22,273 nucleotides of DNA from contig JALUSH010000203.1 of NCBI GenBank assembly GCA_027016675.1, positions 1 to 22,273 of the forward strand, given 5' to 3'. Shown piece after piece: positions 15,736-22,273 of the stretch (position 1 is the stretch's first letter; each line of letters begins with the position of its first letter). Source of the stretch: Thermodesulfovibrio sp. GTDB lineage: Bacteria > Nitrospirota > Thermodesulfovibrionia > Thermodesulfovibrionales > JdFR-85. The translations under genes and the position numbers were made by a program. The notes below the pieces were generated by a model, which was given only the letters and a program-made list of their open reading frames with translations, had not been told where the DNA came from and ran no database searches.

Positions 15736-15756
15736 TTTTTTTACCGGACACTACTG
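15736..15756. repeat. Short dispersed repeat T7-ACCGGACACTACTG, copy 1
   Basis: Seven Ts followed by ACCGGACACTACTG, starting seven bases after the stop of the metallopeptidase-like gene. The same string is found at 18593-18614 (with eight Ts), also just after a plus-strand gene and in the same orientation. The reverse complement, starting CAGTAGTGTCCGG, resembles ends of insertion-sequence remnants. No partner inverted copy or transposase is nearby. Confidence 0.65.
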
Positions 15757-15766
15757 CCATTGCCTG

Positions 15767-15805
15767 ATAGATACCTACGCCTTTACAGGCGTTGGTATCT
15801 ATTTT
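15767..15805 (+). terminator. Hairpin terminator after the metallopeptidase-like gene
   Basis: ATAGATACC (15767-15775) pairs with GGTATCTAT (15794-15802), and after one T-T mismatch ACGCCT (15777-15782) pairs with AGGCGT (15787-15792) over the four-base loop TTAC. This makes a 16-position stem, followed by four Ts (15802-15805). It is 38 bases after the stop codon. The T-run is short, so termination may be incomplete. From 15806 to 15927 I see no gene, only a weak AGGTGGT/ACCACCT inverted repeat. Confidence 0.65.
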
Positions 15806-15927
15806 ACAAAAAACCACAGTTTTTCAGCCTTCATGTGATAGGGAGAAATCCTGGTGTAAGTTACAGGTGGTATTGCTACATGGTCTTCTTCACCACCTCT
15901 GTCTGCCTGTGAAGGTCTGTGGTAAGA

Positions 15928-16058
15928 GCAGTGCTGTGGTGGAGTTGAATGGTTTTGAATTTTGTGTTAGATTTGCCGTGGATGGCAAATCGCAAAATTC
16001 CCTCGGAGGCAGGCAGGATGCCTGACGAGAATGAGTGAAGACTCCACCATGGCACTGC
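15928..16058 (+). repeat. Structured Y-shaped repeat element, copy B
   Basis: The second copy of the element at 12851-12984, same orientation, 131 bases. The closing stem is 15928-15946 with 16040-16058: 19 pairs, three of them G-T. Hairpin 1 has GAATTTTGT (15957-15965) with GCAAAATTC (15992-16000) and GATTTGCC (15970-15977) with GGCAAATC (15984-15991), loop GTGGAT. Hairpin 2 has CTCG (16002-16005) with CGAG (16026-16029) and CAGGCA (16010-16015) with TGCCTG (16019-16024). Compared with copy A, hairpin 1 has three double compensatory changes and the closing stem two, while the loop core TGGAT and the AATGAG/TGAA joining strand are shared. It lies about 100 bases upstream of tRNA-Pro. Confidence 0.85.
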
Positions 16059-16123
16059 TATGTAAGTTTGTCTATAGAGTTTTATCTGTTTTTAAAATTG
16101 GGGGAACTCCTGCTATATAACTC

Positions 16124-16154
16124 TTGACTTCCCCCTCCATATCTGAGTTAGTAT
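16124..16154 (+). promoter_or_regulatory. Promoter of tRNA-Pro
   Basis: TTGACT (16124-16129) and TAGTAT (16149-16154) are separated by 19 bases and would start transcription within a base or two of the mature tRNA 5' end at 16162. The hexamers match consensus at five and four positions respectively. The position relative to the tRNA is the best argument. Confidence 0.45.
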
Positions 16155-16161
16155 TTCCTAT

Positions 16162-16238
16162 CGGGGCGTAGCGCAGTCTGGTAGCGCACACGGTTCGGGA
16201 CCGTGCGGTCGCTGGTTCAAATCCAGTCGCCCCGACCA
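16162..16238 (+). tRNA. tRNA-Pro (anticodon CGG)
   Basis: Acceptor stem CGGGGCG pairs with CGCCCCG (16228-16234), followed by discriminator A and encoded CCA (16236-16238). The anticodon stem CACGG/CCGTG encloses loop TTCGGGA, so the anticodon is CGG, reading CCG. The T loop TTCAAAT and the 77-base length are normal. The C at position 1 and A at 73 are usual proline identity elements. Confidence 0.97.
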
Positions 16239-16393
16239 GTTATTTTCAAATTGTTCAATAAAAAAATGAAGGCAGGGTGCCGAAGAAAAATAATGCCCAC
16301 ACCTTTGAAAAAGAACAGGAATTCTTCTGAAACAAGGGGTAGAGGTGGTTCATCATCCATTGATGCAATGTGATATACACTGTTTATTCATAC

Positions 16394-16429
16394 CAGGGAA
16401 GATCGAAAATCCCTGCACAAGCCACAGGG
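16394..16429 (+). other. Leader with mutually exclusive CAGGG/CCCTG stems
   Basis: CAGGGA (16394-16399) can pair with TCCCTG (16410-16415), and the same CCCTG (16411-16415) can instead pair with CAGGG (16425-16429). The two hairpins exclude one another and sit 17-50 bases before the ribosome-binding site of the SIMPL gene. The rest of 16239-16393 holds a small CATTG/CAATG stem (16359-16371) and no gene that I can support. I do not recognise a known riboswitch. Confidence 0.35.
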
Positions 16430-16460
16430 TATCAAAGACTAAAATAAGGGGGGCTTTAAT

Positions 16461-17183
16461 ATGAATATTAAATCATTCAAACCATGGTTTATCGCTCTGT
16501 TAATCATCCTTTTTACTGGTACTGCCACTATATACGCTGATGATACTCCAAAGAGGGAAAATAAACTTGTGATAATCAGCCCCGTAGAGGCAAGCAGGAG
16601 CATCATGCCTGACATGTACGTCTTTTCAGTATCTGTAAGCGTCATCTCAGACAGTGAAGGTAAGGCCCTCAACCTCCTTGGAGAACTGGATAAAAAGGTA
16701 CGTGAACTCGGCCTTAGATACAAAGGCGGCGGATACTCTGTTAATAAGAACTGCTGGTGGAGTGAAAACAGGCAGGTATGCGATGGCTACAAGGGCCATG
16801 TATATTATTTGTTTGAAATGAAAGACCCATCAAAACAAAATAAGGTTCTTCAACTCCTGTCTAACTATAAAAAGGAATCCCGGGGGGAAATTGATATCAG
16901 TATTTCTAACACAACATGGAAGGTATCAGGGAAGACTATCAAAAAGGTTGAAGAAGCACTCAAGTTTGAGGTAATAACTAATTCTATAGAGTTTGCCAGA
17001 AAGGTTGGAGAACAACTCAAGATGGCATGTACTATAAATGAGATAAACTTCCAGCCCCGTCCCACCCCTGTTTATCCAATGTATCGTACAATGCTTAAAG
17101 AAAAGTCTATTGAGGCTCCTGCACCTGCAAAGGGTGAACGTACTGTCACTGTAAGGGCTGAGCTGAAGGTCCTGTGCAGGTAA
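16461..17183 (+). CDS. SIMPL (DUF541) domain periplasmic protein
   Basis: A 240-residue protein with an N-terminal signal peptide (NIKSFKPWFIALLIILFTGTATIYA, cleavage likely after YA at residue 26). The mature part fits the SIMPL/DUF541 family: an early beta strand with MPDMYVFSVSVSV, the SEGKALNLLGELDKKVRELGL helix, and a central strand-helix repeat through FARKVGEQLKMACTINEINF. It ends with the TVTVRAELKVLCR strand. Family members are envelope proteins of mostly unknown function. The two Cys in the NCWWSENRQVCDGYKGHVYY segment, about ten residues apart, could form a disulfide. AAGGGGGG (16446-16453) precedes the ATG by seven bases. The radical SAM gene begins eight bases after its stop, so they are probably co-transcribed. 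Confidence 0.85.
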   Translation: MNIKSFKPWFIALLIILFTGTATIYADDTPKRENKLVIISPVEASRSIMPDMYVFSVSVSVISDSEGKALNLLGELDKKVRELGLRYKGGGYSVNKNCWWSENRQVCDGYKGHVYYLFEMKDPSKQNKVLQLLSNYKKESRGEIDISISNTTWKVSGKTIKKVEEALKFEVITNSIEFARKVGEQLKMACTINEINFQPRPTPVYPMYRTMLKEKSIEAPAPAKGERTVTVRAELKVLCR

Positions 17184-17191
17184 GATGATAT

Positions 17192-18496
17192 ATGCGTGAA
17201 CGAAAGAGGATCCTCCTTATTAACCCCTGGATATATGATTTTGCCGCTGTAAACATGTGGGCAAGGCCCCTGGGCCTGCTGAAGGTGGCAGAGTTCTTAT
17301 CCCAATTTGATGTGGAACTCCAGTTCATTGACTGTCTAAATAGATTCAGGCTAAAGGGTTACAACATGGGGAAGTACCCTAAACTGATTTTACCCACCCC
17401 AGAGCCTCTACTCAATATCAAACGATACTATGGCAGATATGGTATAAGCCTGCAGGAATTTGTTGACAGACTCAAGGTATCATCACCTGTAGATTTGATT
17501 CTTGTAACCTCACTGATGACATACTGGTATCCTGGTGTTTTTGAGGTGATCAGATTATGTAAGAAATACCTGCCTGAGACACCGGTTATCCTGGGTGGAA
17601 TATATGCAACATTATGTACAGAACATGCTGTAACCTTGTCTGGCGCAGATTATGTTTATCAGGGACGGATTGGAGATGACTTTGTTGAAATCCTTGAGCA
17701 AATGGGGATTAGAATTGAGAAACAGAATCCTATAACCCCTTACTATAAAATGAATTTCTACAAAAACACTCCATATGCCCCTCTTCTTACATCTGAAGGA
17801 TGCCCATACAGGTGTAGTTATTGTGCATCAGGGCTTCTTTACACCCATTATAGAAGAAGACCTATAGAAAGTATTTTAAAAGAGATAAAGGAGCTTTACT
17901 CACTGGGAGTAAGGGATTTTGCCTTTTACGATGATGCCCTACTTTACAGACCTGACGAACATATAAAACCACTTCTTTATTCAGTTATAAAGGAGGGAAT
18001 GGATATACGGTTCCACACCCCCAACGGGCTTCATGCAAGATACCTTGATCAAGAGGTGGCCCAATTAATGTATCGATCTGGTTTTAAGACTATAAGATTA
18101 AGTCTTGAAACAGTAGATCCAGAGAGGCAAACCCTTACTGGAGGAAAAGTAAAAAATAAGGAACTGGATTTTGCTATCCACAACCTTAAAGAGGCAGGCT
18201 TTACCAGGGAACAGATCGGTGTGTATCTCATGTACGGGCTACCTGGCCAGGGCCTTAAAGAGGTAATACAGGGTATTGAATATCTCATGTCAAGGGATGT
18301 AAGGATTCATCTTGCAGAGTATTCACCCATTCCAGGTACAAGGGATTGGGAATTGTTGATTAAAAAAGGCATTATCCATAATGATATAGACCCACTGTTA
18401 ACCAATAATACTGTCTTTTCTATTCTGTGCGCCCATTATGACAGGGAGGAACTGAGAAGAATTAAAGAAAAGGTAAGTTGCCATAACCTTATCTGA
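17192..18496 (+). CDS. B12-binding-domain radical SAM protein
   Basis: A 434-residue protein. Residues 6-160 form a B12-binding-like Rossmann domain (RILLINPWIYD at the start, PVILGGIYATL and GADYVYQG near the end), but the DxHxxG signature of true cobalamin ligation is not visible. The radical SAM core follows with CX3CX2C at C204, C208 and C211 (SEGCPYRCSYCASG). Later segments include IRLSLETVDPERQTLTGGK and GVYLMYGLPGQG, typical of this superfamily, and LAEYSPIPGTRDWE at the SAM-core end. The substrate cannot be read from sequence: relatives modify lipids, hopanoids, tetrapyrroles or proteins. No strong ribosome-binding site precedes the ATG, consistent with coupling to the SIMPL gene. Confidence 0.9.
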   Translation: MRERKRILLINPWIYDFAAVNMWARPLGLLKVAEFLSQFDVELQFIDCLNRFRLKGYNMGKYPKLILPTPEPLLNIKRYYGRYGISLQEFVDRLKVSSPVDLILVTSLMTYWYPGVFEVIRLCKKYLPETPVILGGIYATLCTEHAVTLSGADYVYQGRIGDDFVEILEQMGIRIEKQNPITPYYKMNFYKNTPYAPLLTSEGCPYRCSYCASGLLYTHYRRRPIESILKEIKELYSLGVRDFAFYDDALLYRPDEHIKPLLYSVIKEGMDIRFHTPNGLHARYLDQEVAQLMYRSGFKTIRLSLETVDPERQTLTGGKVKNKELDFAIHNLKEAGFTREQIGVYLMYGLPGQGLKEVIQGIEYLMSRDVRIHLAEYSPIPGTRDWELLIKKGIIHNDIDPLLTNNTVFSILCAHYDREELRRIKEKVSCHNLI

Positions 18497-18532
18497 TGAC
18501 CTGCAGTACAAGTCGGTAACTGAGGCAGAGGT

Positions 18533-18552
18533 GGTTACACACTCTGTGTACC
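18533..18552 (+). terminator. Weak terminator-like hairpin after the radical SAM gene
   Basis: TACACA (18536-18541) pairs with TGTGTA (18545-18550) over a CTC loop, extended by GG/CC across a bulged T. It lies 36 bases after the stop and is followed by CTGTCTTTT, a poor T-run. This would separate the plus-strand genes from the convergent isoprenoid operon. Confidence 0.3.
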
Positions 18553-18592
18553 CTGTCTTTTCTATGTCCTCTGTGGATGTATTGTTTCTGTG

Positions 18593-18614
18593 TTTTTTTT
18601 ACCGGACACTACTG
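18593..18614. repeat. Short dispersed repeat T8-ACCGGACACTACTG, copy 2
   Basis: Identical to 15736-15756 over 21 bases apart from one extra T. It ends five bases from the ispF stop, in the gap between convergent genes. Sequence on either side does not match copy 1 beyond the shared string, so each copy is either a short complete unit or the end of a decayed element. Confidence 0.65.
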
Positions 18615-18619
18615 GTTTA

Positions 18620-19090
18620 TCAGATCTCGGTTAAAAGGCAGACAGCCATTGCAGCTATCCCCTCCCCCCTTCCAACAAATCCCATTGATTCGTTTGTCTT
18701 TGCCTTGATATTCACCCTTCCATCTGGTAATCCGGAATTCTGTAGTTTCTTTATCATCTCGGGGATATAGGGGGCAAGTCTTGGCTCTTCAGTGATAACC
18801 GTTGAGTCGACCATGGAAATCATAAGTCCCCTCTTCTGTACTTTATTCAGCACAATCTTTAACATCCTCAGGCTTGAGGCATCCTTCCATTCTGGGTCAC
18901 TATCAGGGAAATGCCTTCCAATATCTCCCTCACCAAGGGCACCGATTATGGAATCAACAATTGCATGTACCAGCACGTCTCCATCAGAATGTCCCTTTAA
19001 TCCCTTGCTGAAGGGAATCTCCACACCACCGATTATGAGTTTTCTATTCTCCACAAGCCTGTGTGAGTCATAACCAAGACCAATCCTCAT
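18620..19090 (-). CDS. ispF: 2-C-methyl-D-erythritol 2,4-cyclodiphosphate synthase
   Basis: A 156-residue trimeric zinc enzyme of the MEP isoprenoid pathway that cyclises CDP-ME 2-phosphate with loss of CMP. Metal ligands match the E. coli protein exactly: D8 and H10 in GLGYDSHRL, and H42 in GDVLVHAIVDSIIGAL. The GDIGRHFPDSDPEWK loop and the C-terminal ESMGFVGRGEGIAAMAVCLL are also typical. It starts one base after the ispD stop, the classic ispD-ispF arrangement. A fused IspDF exists in some bacteria; here they are separate. Confidence 0.98.
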   Translation of the reverse strand: MRIGLGYDSHRLVENRKLIIGGVEIPFSKGLKGHSDGDVLVHAIVDSIIGALGEGDIGRHFPDSDPEWKDASSLRMLKIVLNKVQKRGLMISMVDSTVITEEPRLAPYIPEMIKKLQNSGLPDGRVNIKAKTNESMGFVGRGEGIAAMAVCLLTEI

Positions 19091-19091
19091 T

Positions 19092-19772
19092 CTATTCTTC
19101 CTCCAGGAGTCTCTCTGCTATCAAAAGGTCTTCATGGGTGGTGATCTTTATATTTCTGTAATCACCCTCAACAACCCTGACCTTTCCACCATAGTGCTCA
19201 ACAATGGATGCATCATCAGTATAAAACCCACCCTCTATCTTCACCCTGTTGTATCCTTCAAGTATGATTTTGTATGGAAAGACCTGTGGTGTCTGGACAC
19301 TCATAAGGGTATTTCTGTTAGGGGTTTTTATGACAAGATTATTATCCACTAATTTTATGGTATCCTTCACTGGAACTGCAGCTACAGCACCATCATATCC
19401 CTCCACAGCAGCTATCACTCTCTTAATCAAGCCCTTCCTGACCAGAGGTCTCACACCATCATGTATTAATACAAGGCAGTCTTCCTCATCTACCGCTGAA
19501 ATACCCCTGAATACCGAGTCCTGTCTTTCCTTGCCACCCGGGACGATCTTTTTGACCTTCTCAATGCCAAAAGACTCTACAATCTTAAGGCCCTTTTCAA
19601 TATCTTTGCCTGAAAGTACAGGGATTATCTCTGTTATACCTTCAGTGGATTGAAGGGTCTTCAGTACCCATGCAAGCACTGGAAGACCCTTCAAAGTTGC
19701 AAATATCTTGTTACATCCAAATCGTTTTCCAGCACCAGCTGCAGGCACTATTGCAACAACCCTGTTCTGCAT
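19092..19772 (-). CDS. ispD: 2-C-methyl-D-erythritol 4-phosphate cytidylyltransferase
   Basis: A 226-residue nucleotidyltransferase that joins CTP and MEP in the third MEP-pathway step. The CTP-binding glycine-rich loop is IVPAAGAGKRFG near residue 9, followed by LKGLPVLAWVLKTL. Further motifs are PGGKERQDSVFRG, VLIHDGVRPLV with the metal Asp, and IKTPNRNTLMSVQTPQVF. The length is typical. It begins one base after the PIN-TRAM stop and is followed at once by ispF, so all three form one operon. Confidence 0.97.
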   Translation of the reverse strand: MQNRVVAIVPAAGAGKRFGCNKIFATLKGLPVLAWVLKTLQSTEGITEIIPVLSGKDIEKGLKIVESFGIEKVKKIVPGGKERQDSVFRGISAVDEEDCLVLIHDGVRPLVRKGLIKRVIAAVEGYDGAVAAVPVKDTIKLVDNNLVIKTPNRNTLMSVQTPQVFPYKIILEGYNRVKIEGGFYTDDASIVEHYGGKVRVVEGDYRNIKITTHEDLLIAERLLEEE

Positions 19773-19773
19773 C

Positions 19774-20772
19774 TTAACCCCTTATCTCATGTCTGTCGTG
19801 CTCATTCTTTGGTCTTGAAAATATCATCCTTCCCGCAGTAGTCTGGAGAACACTTGTAACAGAAACGTCAATGTTTTTACCTATAAATCTTCTTCCATTC
19901 TCCACCACAACCATGGTGCCATCATCAAGATAGGCAACTCCCTGATTCTGCTCCTTACCCTCTTTGAGCACAAAGACCTTCATCGTCTCTCCTGGAAGTA
20001 CCACAGGTTTTAGTGCATTAGCAAGCTCATTGATATTCAGCACAGGTACACCCTGAAGGGCTGCAACCTTGTTAAGATTAAAATCGTTTGTCAGTATCTT
20101 TGCATCCATCATCTTAGCAAGGGCCACAAGCTTCGCATCCACTTCTTTTATCTTGGGGAAATCATCCTCAACTATCTTCACTGTTATTCCTGACATCTTC
20201 TGGATCCTGTGGAGTATATCAAGACCCCGTCTCCCCCTGGCTCTTCTCAGGCTATCTGCTGAGTCAGCGATATGCTGCAGTTCCTGGAGAATAAACTGTG
20301 GTACAATGAGGGTGCCCTCTATAAAACCTGTATCACAAACATCTGCAATCCTTCCGTCTATTATAACGCTCGTATCAAGAATCTTCTGGTTGCTCTCTAC
20401 AGACTGTCCCTTTACAACGCGCATTAGCGTGGTAAGTGAGAGATTCTTCCCTCTTGCAGCCCCTAAAACCATCCCTCCGTATCCAAAAATGGCGGTAATA
20501 GCATAACTTACGAATCCCAACTCATCAGTAAGAAGGTTTGAAAATGGCATTATTAAAAACTTTGCAAAGAGGATACCAAGAAGGAGACCTATGAAGGCAC
20601 CAAAAAATCTGCCGGTGCTAACTCGTTCAAAAAAGGTATTAAGAAGAAGGGTTATTATACCTAAAAAAAGACCTGCTGCTGCTCCTATCGGTGCATATCC
20701 ATAGATTCCTCCTAACTGATATCCCCCTACAGTAAAAAGGGCTATTACCAGTATTTTTAAAAAATTAATCAT
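19774..20772 (-). CDS. YacL-type membrane PIN-TRAM domain protein
   Basis: A 332-residue protein with four N-terminal membrane segments (about 3-22, 25-45, 55-74 and 86-106). A PIN nuclease-like domain follows, starting at ILDTSVIIDGRIADV with acidic residues D133 and D139. A C-terminal TRAM domain spans about residues 271-325 (GETMKVFVLKEGKEQNQGVAY onward). This is the YacL family, found beside ispD and ispF in Firmicutes and many other phyla. The nucleic-acid target and whether it cleaves are unknown. Translation is probably strong: the region before the ATG contains a 12-base exact complement to the 16S rRNA 3' end. Confidence 0.93.
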   Translation of the reverse strand: MINFLKILVIALFTVGGYQLGGIYGYAPIGAAAGLFLGIITLLLNTFFERVSTGRFFGAFIGLLLGILFAKFLIMPFSNLLTDELGFVSYAITAIFGYGGMVLGAARGKNLSLTTLMRVVKGQSVESNQKILDTSVIIDGRIADVCDTGFIEGTLIVPQFILQELQHIADSADSLRRARGRRGLDILHRIQKMSGITVKIVEDDFPKIKEVDAKLVALAKMMDAKILTNDFNLNKVAALQGVPVLNINELANALKPVVLPGETMKVFVLKEGKEQNQGVAYLDDGTMVVVENGRRFIGKNIDVSVTSVLQTTAGRMIFSRPKNEHDRHEIRG

Positions 20773-20777
20773 ACCTC

Positions 20778-20789
20778 ATCACCTCCTTT
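20778..20789 (-). promoter_or_regulatory. Exceptionally long Shine-Dalgarno of the PIN-TRAM gene
   Basis: On the minus strand AAAGGAGGTGAT is a 12-base complement to the canonical 16S 3' tail, with the GGAGG core nine bases from the ATG. Other genes here use four to seven bases. Pairing this long can raise initiation or, in excess, slow ribosome release. The remaining gap to 20885 is AT-rich with no clear promoter consensus. Confidence 0.7.
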
Positions 20790-20885
20790 CCTGAAAGAAT
20801 CTTTTTAATGAATAATACTTCAGCCGTTTATAGTCTGAAAAGATTGATTATCCTCTACGTCACTCAACAATAAAACTAATTCTAT

Positions 20886-22273
20886 TTAAGGTTTTAATAC
20901 AATGTAAAACTTCCTGCCCTTCCTGTTAATAAACATAACTATATTCTGATCTGGCTTCAGAGAACCCATGGAAGTCTTCCAGTCATCGTAACCAGTAATC
21001 ACCCTGTCGTCAATCTCCTGGATCACATCGCCCTTTTTAATACCAGCCTCCTGAGCTGAACTCCCATCCTGCACATCAAGCACAACAACCCCACGTTCAT
21101 CAGGAGGGAGGCCTATCTGGCGGGCTATTGAGGGGGTGAGTTCTGTAACTGTCAAGCCTATCTCTGCCCTCTCTGGTCTTCCCTTTGGGGTAATATCCTT
21201 AACCTCTGAAAACTCGTCAGGAATTTCTATTATCTTTGCCCAGAGTGTCTGTTTTTTCCCTTTTCTTACAACCTTGATCTTCACCTTCGAACCCACCCTG
21301 CTCTGGGCAACAAGGTTTCGTAAAACAGATACATTCGAGACCTTTTTTCCATCAAATTCAATTATCACATCTCCTCTTTTAATACCACTTTTTTGTGCAG
21401 GACTACCTTTAAATACATCACTTACAAGAGCACCAAGGGTTTTATCCAATCCAAACCTGTCCGCAAGTTCAGGGGTTAGATCCTGTATAGTTACCCCAAG
21501 CCAGCCACGTACAACCCTTCCTTTGTCTTTTAGCTGTTCAATTATGGTCTTTGCCATATTGCTGGGCACAGCAAATCCAATCCCTTGATAACCTCCGCTT
21601 CTGGAAAAAATCGCGGTATTTATACCAATCAACTCACCTTTTATGTTTACAAGAGGCCCTCCTGAGTTTCCAGGATTTATCGCAGCATCAGTCTGAATAA
21701 AGTCCTCATAATCTGCAACCCCTACATTTGCTCTGCCCACAGCACTTATGATCCCCATTGTAACCGTATGACTGAGACCAAAGGGATTACCTATGGCAAG
21801 AACAAACTCACCCACCTTCAGCTTGTCAGAATCACCCCAGGGAATAGTGGGCAGGTTTTTGCCTTTTATCTTGATCAGTGCAAGATCAGTCTTGGAATCC
21901 ACTCCCACAACCCTGGCTTTAAAACTTCTCTTATCATACAGAATCACTCTTATCTCATCTGCCTGCTCAATAACATGGTTATTTGTAATTATATACCCGT
22001 TACTTGAAACTATTACTCCTGAACCAAGACTCTGTTCTCTGTATTTCCTGGGACCTCTTTTGAAGGGATTAAAGAAATCAAACAATGAGTCGTTGTTAAA
22101 GGAATGGAAACCACCATCACTGTACGTCTTTATTGTCGAGATATTGACCACAGCAGGTGAAACAGAGTTTACAATATCTGAGAATGCCCTTTCAGTCTCG
22201 ATGACCTTCTTTGAAACTACTGGCGGAGCATAGTTCTGCTTTTTTGCATAATTGTCCGGCGATTGGATATAAT
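20886..22273 (-). CDS. HtrA/DegP-type periplasmic serine protease (5' partial)
   Basis: The frame stays open past the first listed start (GTG at 22151) to the window edge, reading ERAFSDIVNSVSPAVVNIST, the typical HtrA entry. The signal peptide and start therefore lie outside; about 462 residues are visible. Counted from the 22151 codon, the catalytic triad is H59 (IITNNHVI), D89 (SKTDLALIKI) and S163 (GNSGGPL). Two PDZ domains follow: the first begins near RGWLGVTIQDL, the second near AEIGLTVTELTPSIARQIGLP. This is the DegP/DegQ two-PDZ layout, which handles misfolded envelope proteins. It lies 113 bases upstream of the PIN-TRAM gene in the same direction and may be read as a separate unit. 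Confidence 0.95.
   Translation of the reverse strand, partial: YIQSPDNYAKKQNYAPPVVSKKVIETERAFSDIVNSVSPAVVNISTIKTYSDGGFHSFNNDSLFDFFNPFKRGPRKYREQSLGSGVIVSSNGYIITNNHVIEQADEIRVILYDKRSFKARVVGVDSKTDLALIKIKGKNLPTIPWGDSDKLKVGEFVLAIGNPFGLSHTVTMGIISAVGRANVGVADYEDFIQTDAAINPGNSGGPLVNIKGELIGINTAIFSRSGGYQGIGFAVPSNMAKTIIEQLKDKGRVVRGWLGVTIQDLTPELADRFGLDKTLGALVSDVFKGSPAQKSGIKRGDVIIEFDGKKVSNVSVLRNLVAQSRVGSKVKIKVVRKGKKQTLWAKIIEIPDEFSEVKDITPKGRPERAEIGLTVTELTPSIARQIGLPPDERGVVVLDVQDGSSAQEAGIKKGDVIQEIDDRVITGYDDWKTSMGSLKPDQNIVMFINRKGRKFYIVLKP

Noticed and set aside
15880..15905. AGGTGGT/ACCACCT inverted repeat upstream of element B as part of the element.
   Set aside because: Nothing similar is found upstream of copy A, and the pairing is short with a long loop.
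15437..16025. Two plus-strand open frames of 133 and 77 codons overlapping the metallopeptidase end and element B.
   Set aside because: They lie in other frames of a well-supported gene and of the structured repeat, with no family resemblance or initiation signals.

Overview
The window is a stretch of bacterial chromosome at about 43-45% G+C (estimated by eye). It is densely packed, with many overlapping starts, and tends to use A/T-ending codons. The content points to an anaerobic or microaerobic deep-branching Gram-negative. It includes a NapH/NapG-type ferredoxin with six [4Fe-4S] motifs, a ferredoxin-tailed aldo/keto reductase, a rubrerythrin-like diiron protein, CbiB, a B12-domain radical SAM protein, non-mevalonate isoprenoid genes next to a PIN-TRAM protein, and HtrA. 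I would guess Nitrospirota (Thermodesulfovibrionia-like) or a Desulfobacterota relative, but no rRNA or other marker here settles it.

Layout. Positions 1-4306 hold a co-directional redox operon: the end of an aldo/keto reductase, a DUF6599-like anchored protein, a Tat-type DUF362 protein and a NapH-NapG fusion. Positions 4343-6409 hold a promoter, glutamine-dependent nadE and a small lipoprotein. Positions 6507-11205 are a tightly coupled housekeeping operon: ferritin-like protein, rsmI, a holin-like membrane protein, purN, rsmD, coaD, queE, mazG. cbiB (11249-12235) runs convergently from the minus strand and may be leaderless. Positions 12236-13123 are non-coding apart from tRNA-Ser(CGA). 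They carry heptad-periodic DNA and the first copy of a 130-base structured repeat.

Positions 13124-15729 carry a nitronate monooxygenase-family protein and a secreted HEXXH/calcium-loop protein whose start appears to be a non-ATG codon. Positions 15730-16460 are non-coding apart from tRNA-Pro(CGG). They hold a short dispersed repeat, a terminator-like hairpin, the second copy of the structured repeat and a leader with competing stems. Positions 16461-18496 carry a SIMPL-domain protein and a radical SAM protein. From 18620 to the edge, the minus strand carries ispF, ispD, a YacL-type PIN-TRAM protein and a 5'-truncated htrA.

The strongest unexplained signal is the pair of 130-base elements at 12851-12984 and 15928-16058. 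Both fold into the same Y shape: a 19-bp closing stem and two internal hairpins. Paired positions differ by compensatory changes, while the loop and junction bases stay the same. This is the pattern of a structured RNA or a palindromic mobile element under structural constraint. Secondary leads are the redox operon of uncharacterised families and the misannotation-prone start of the metallopeptidase-like gene.
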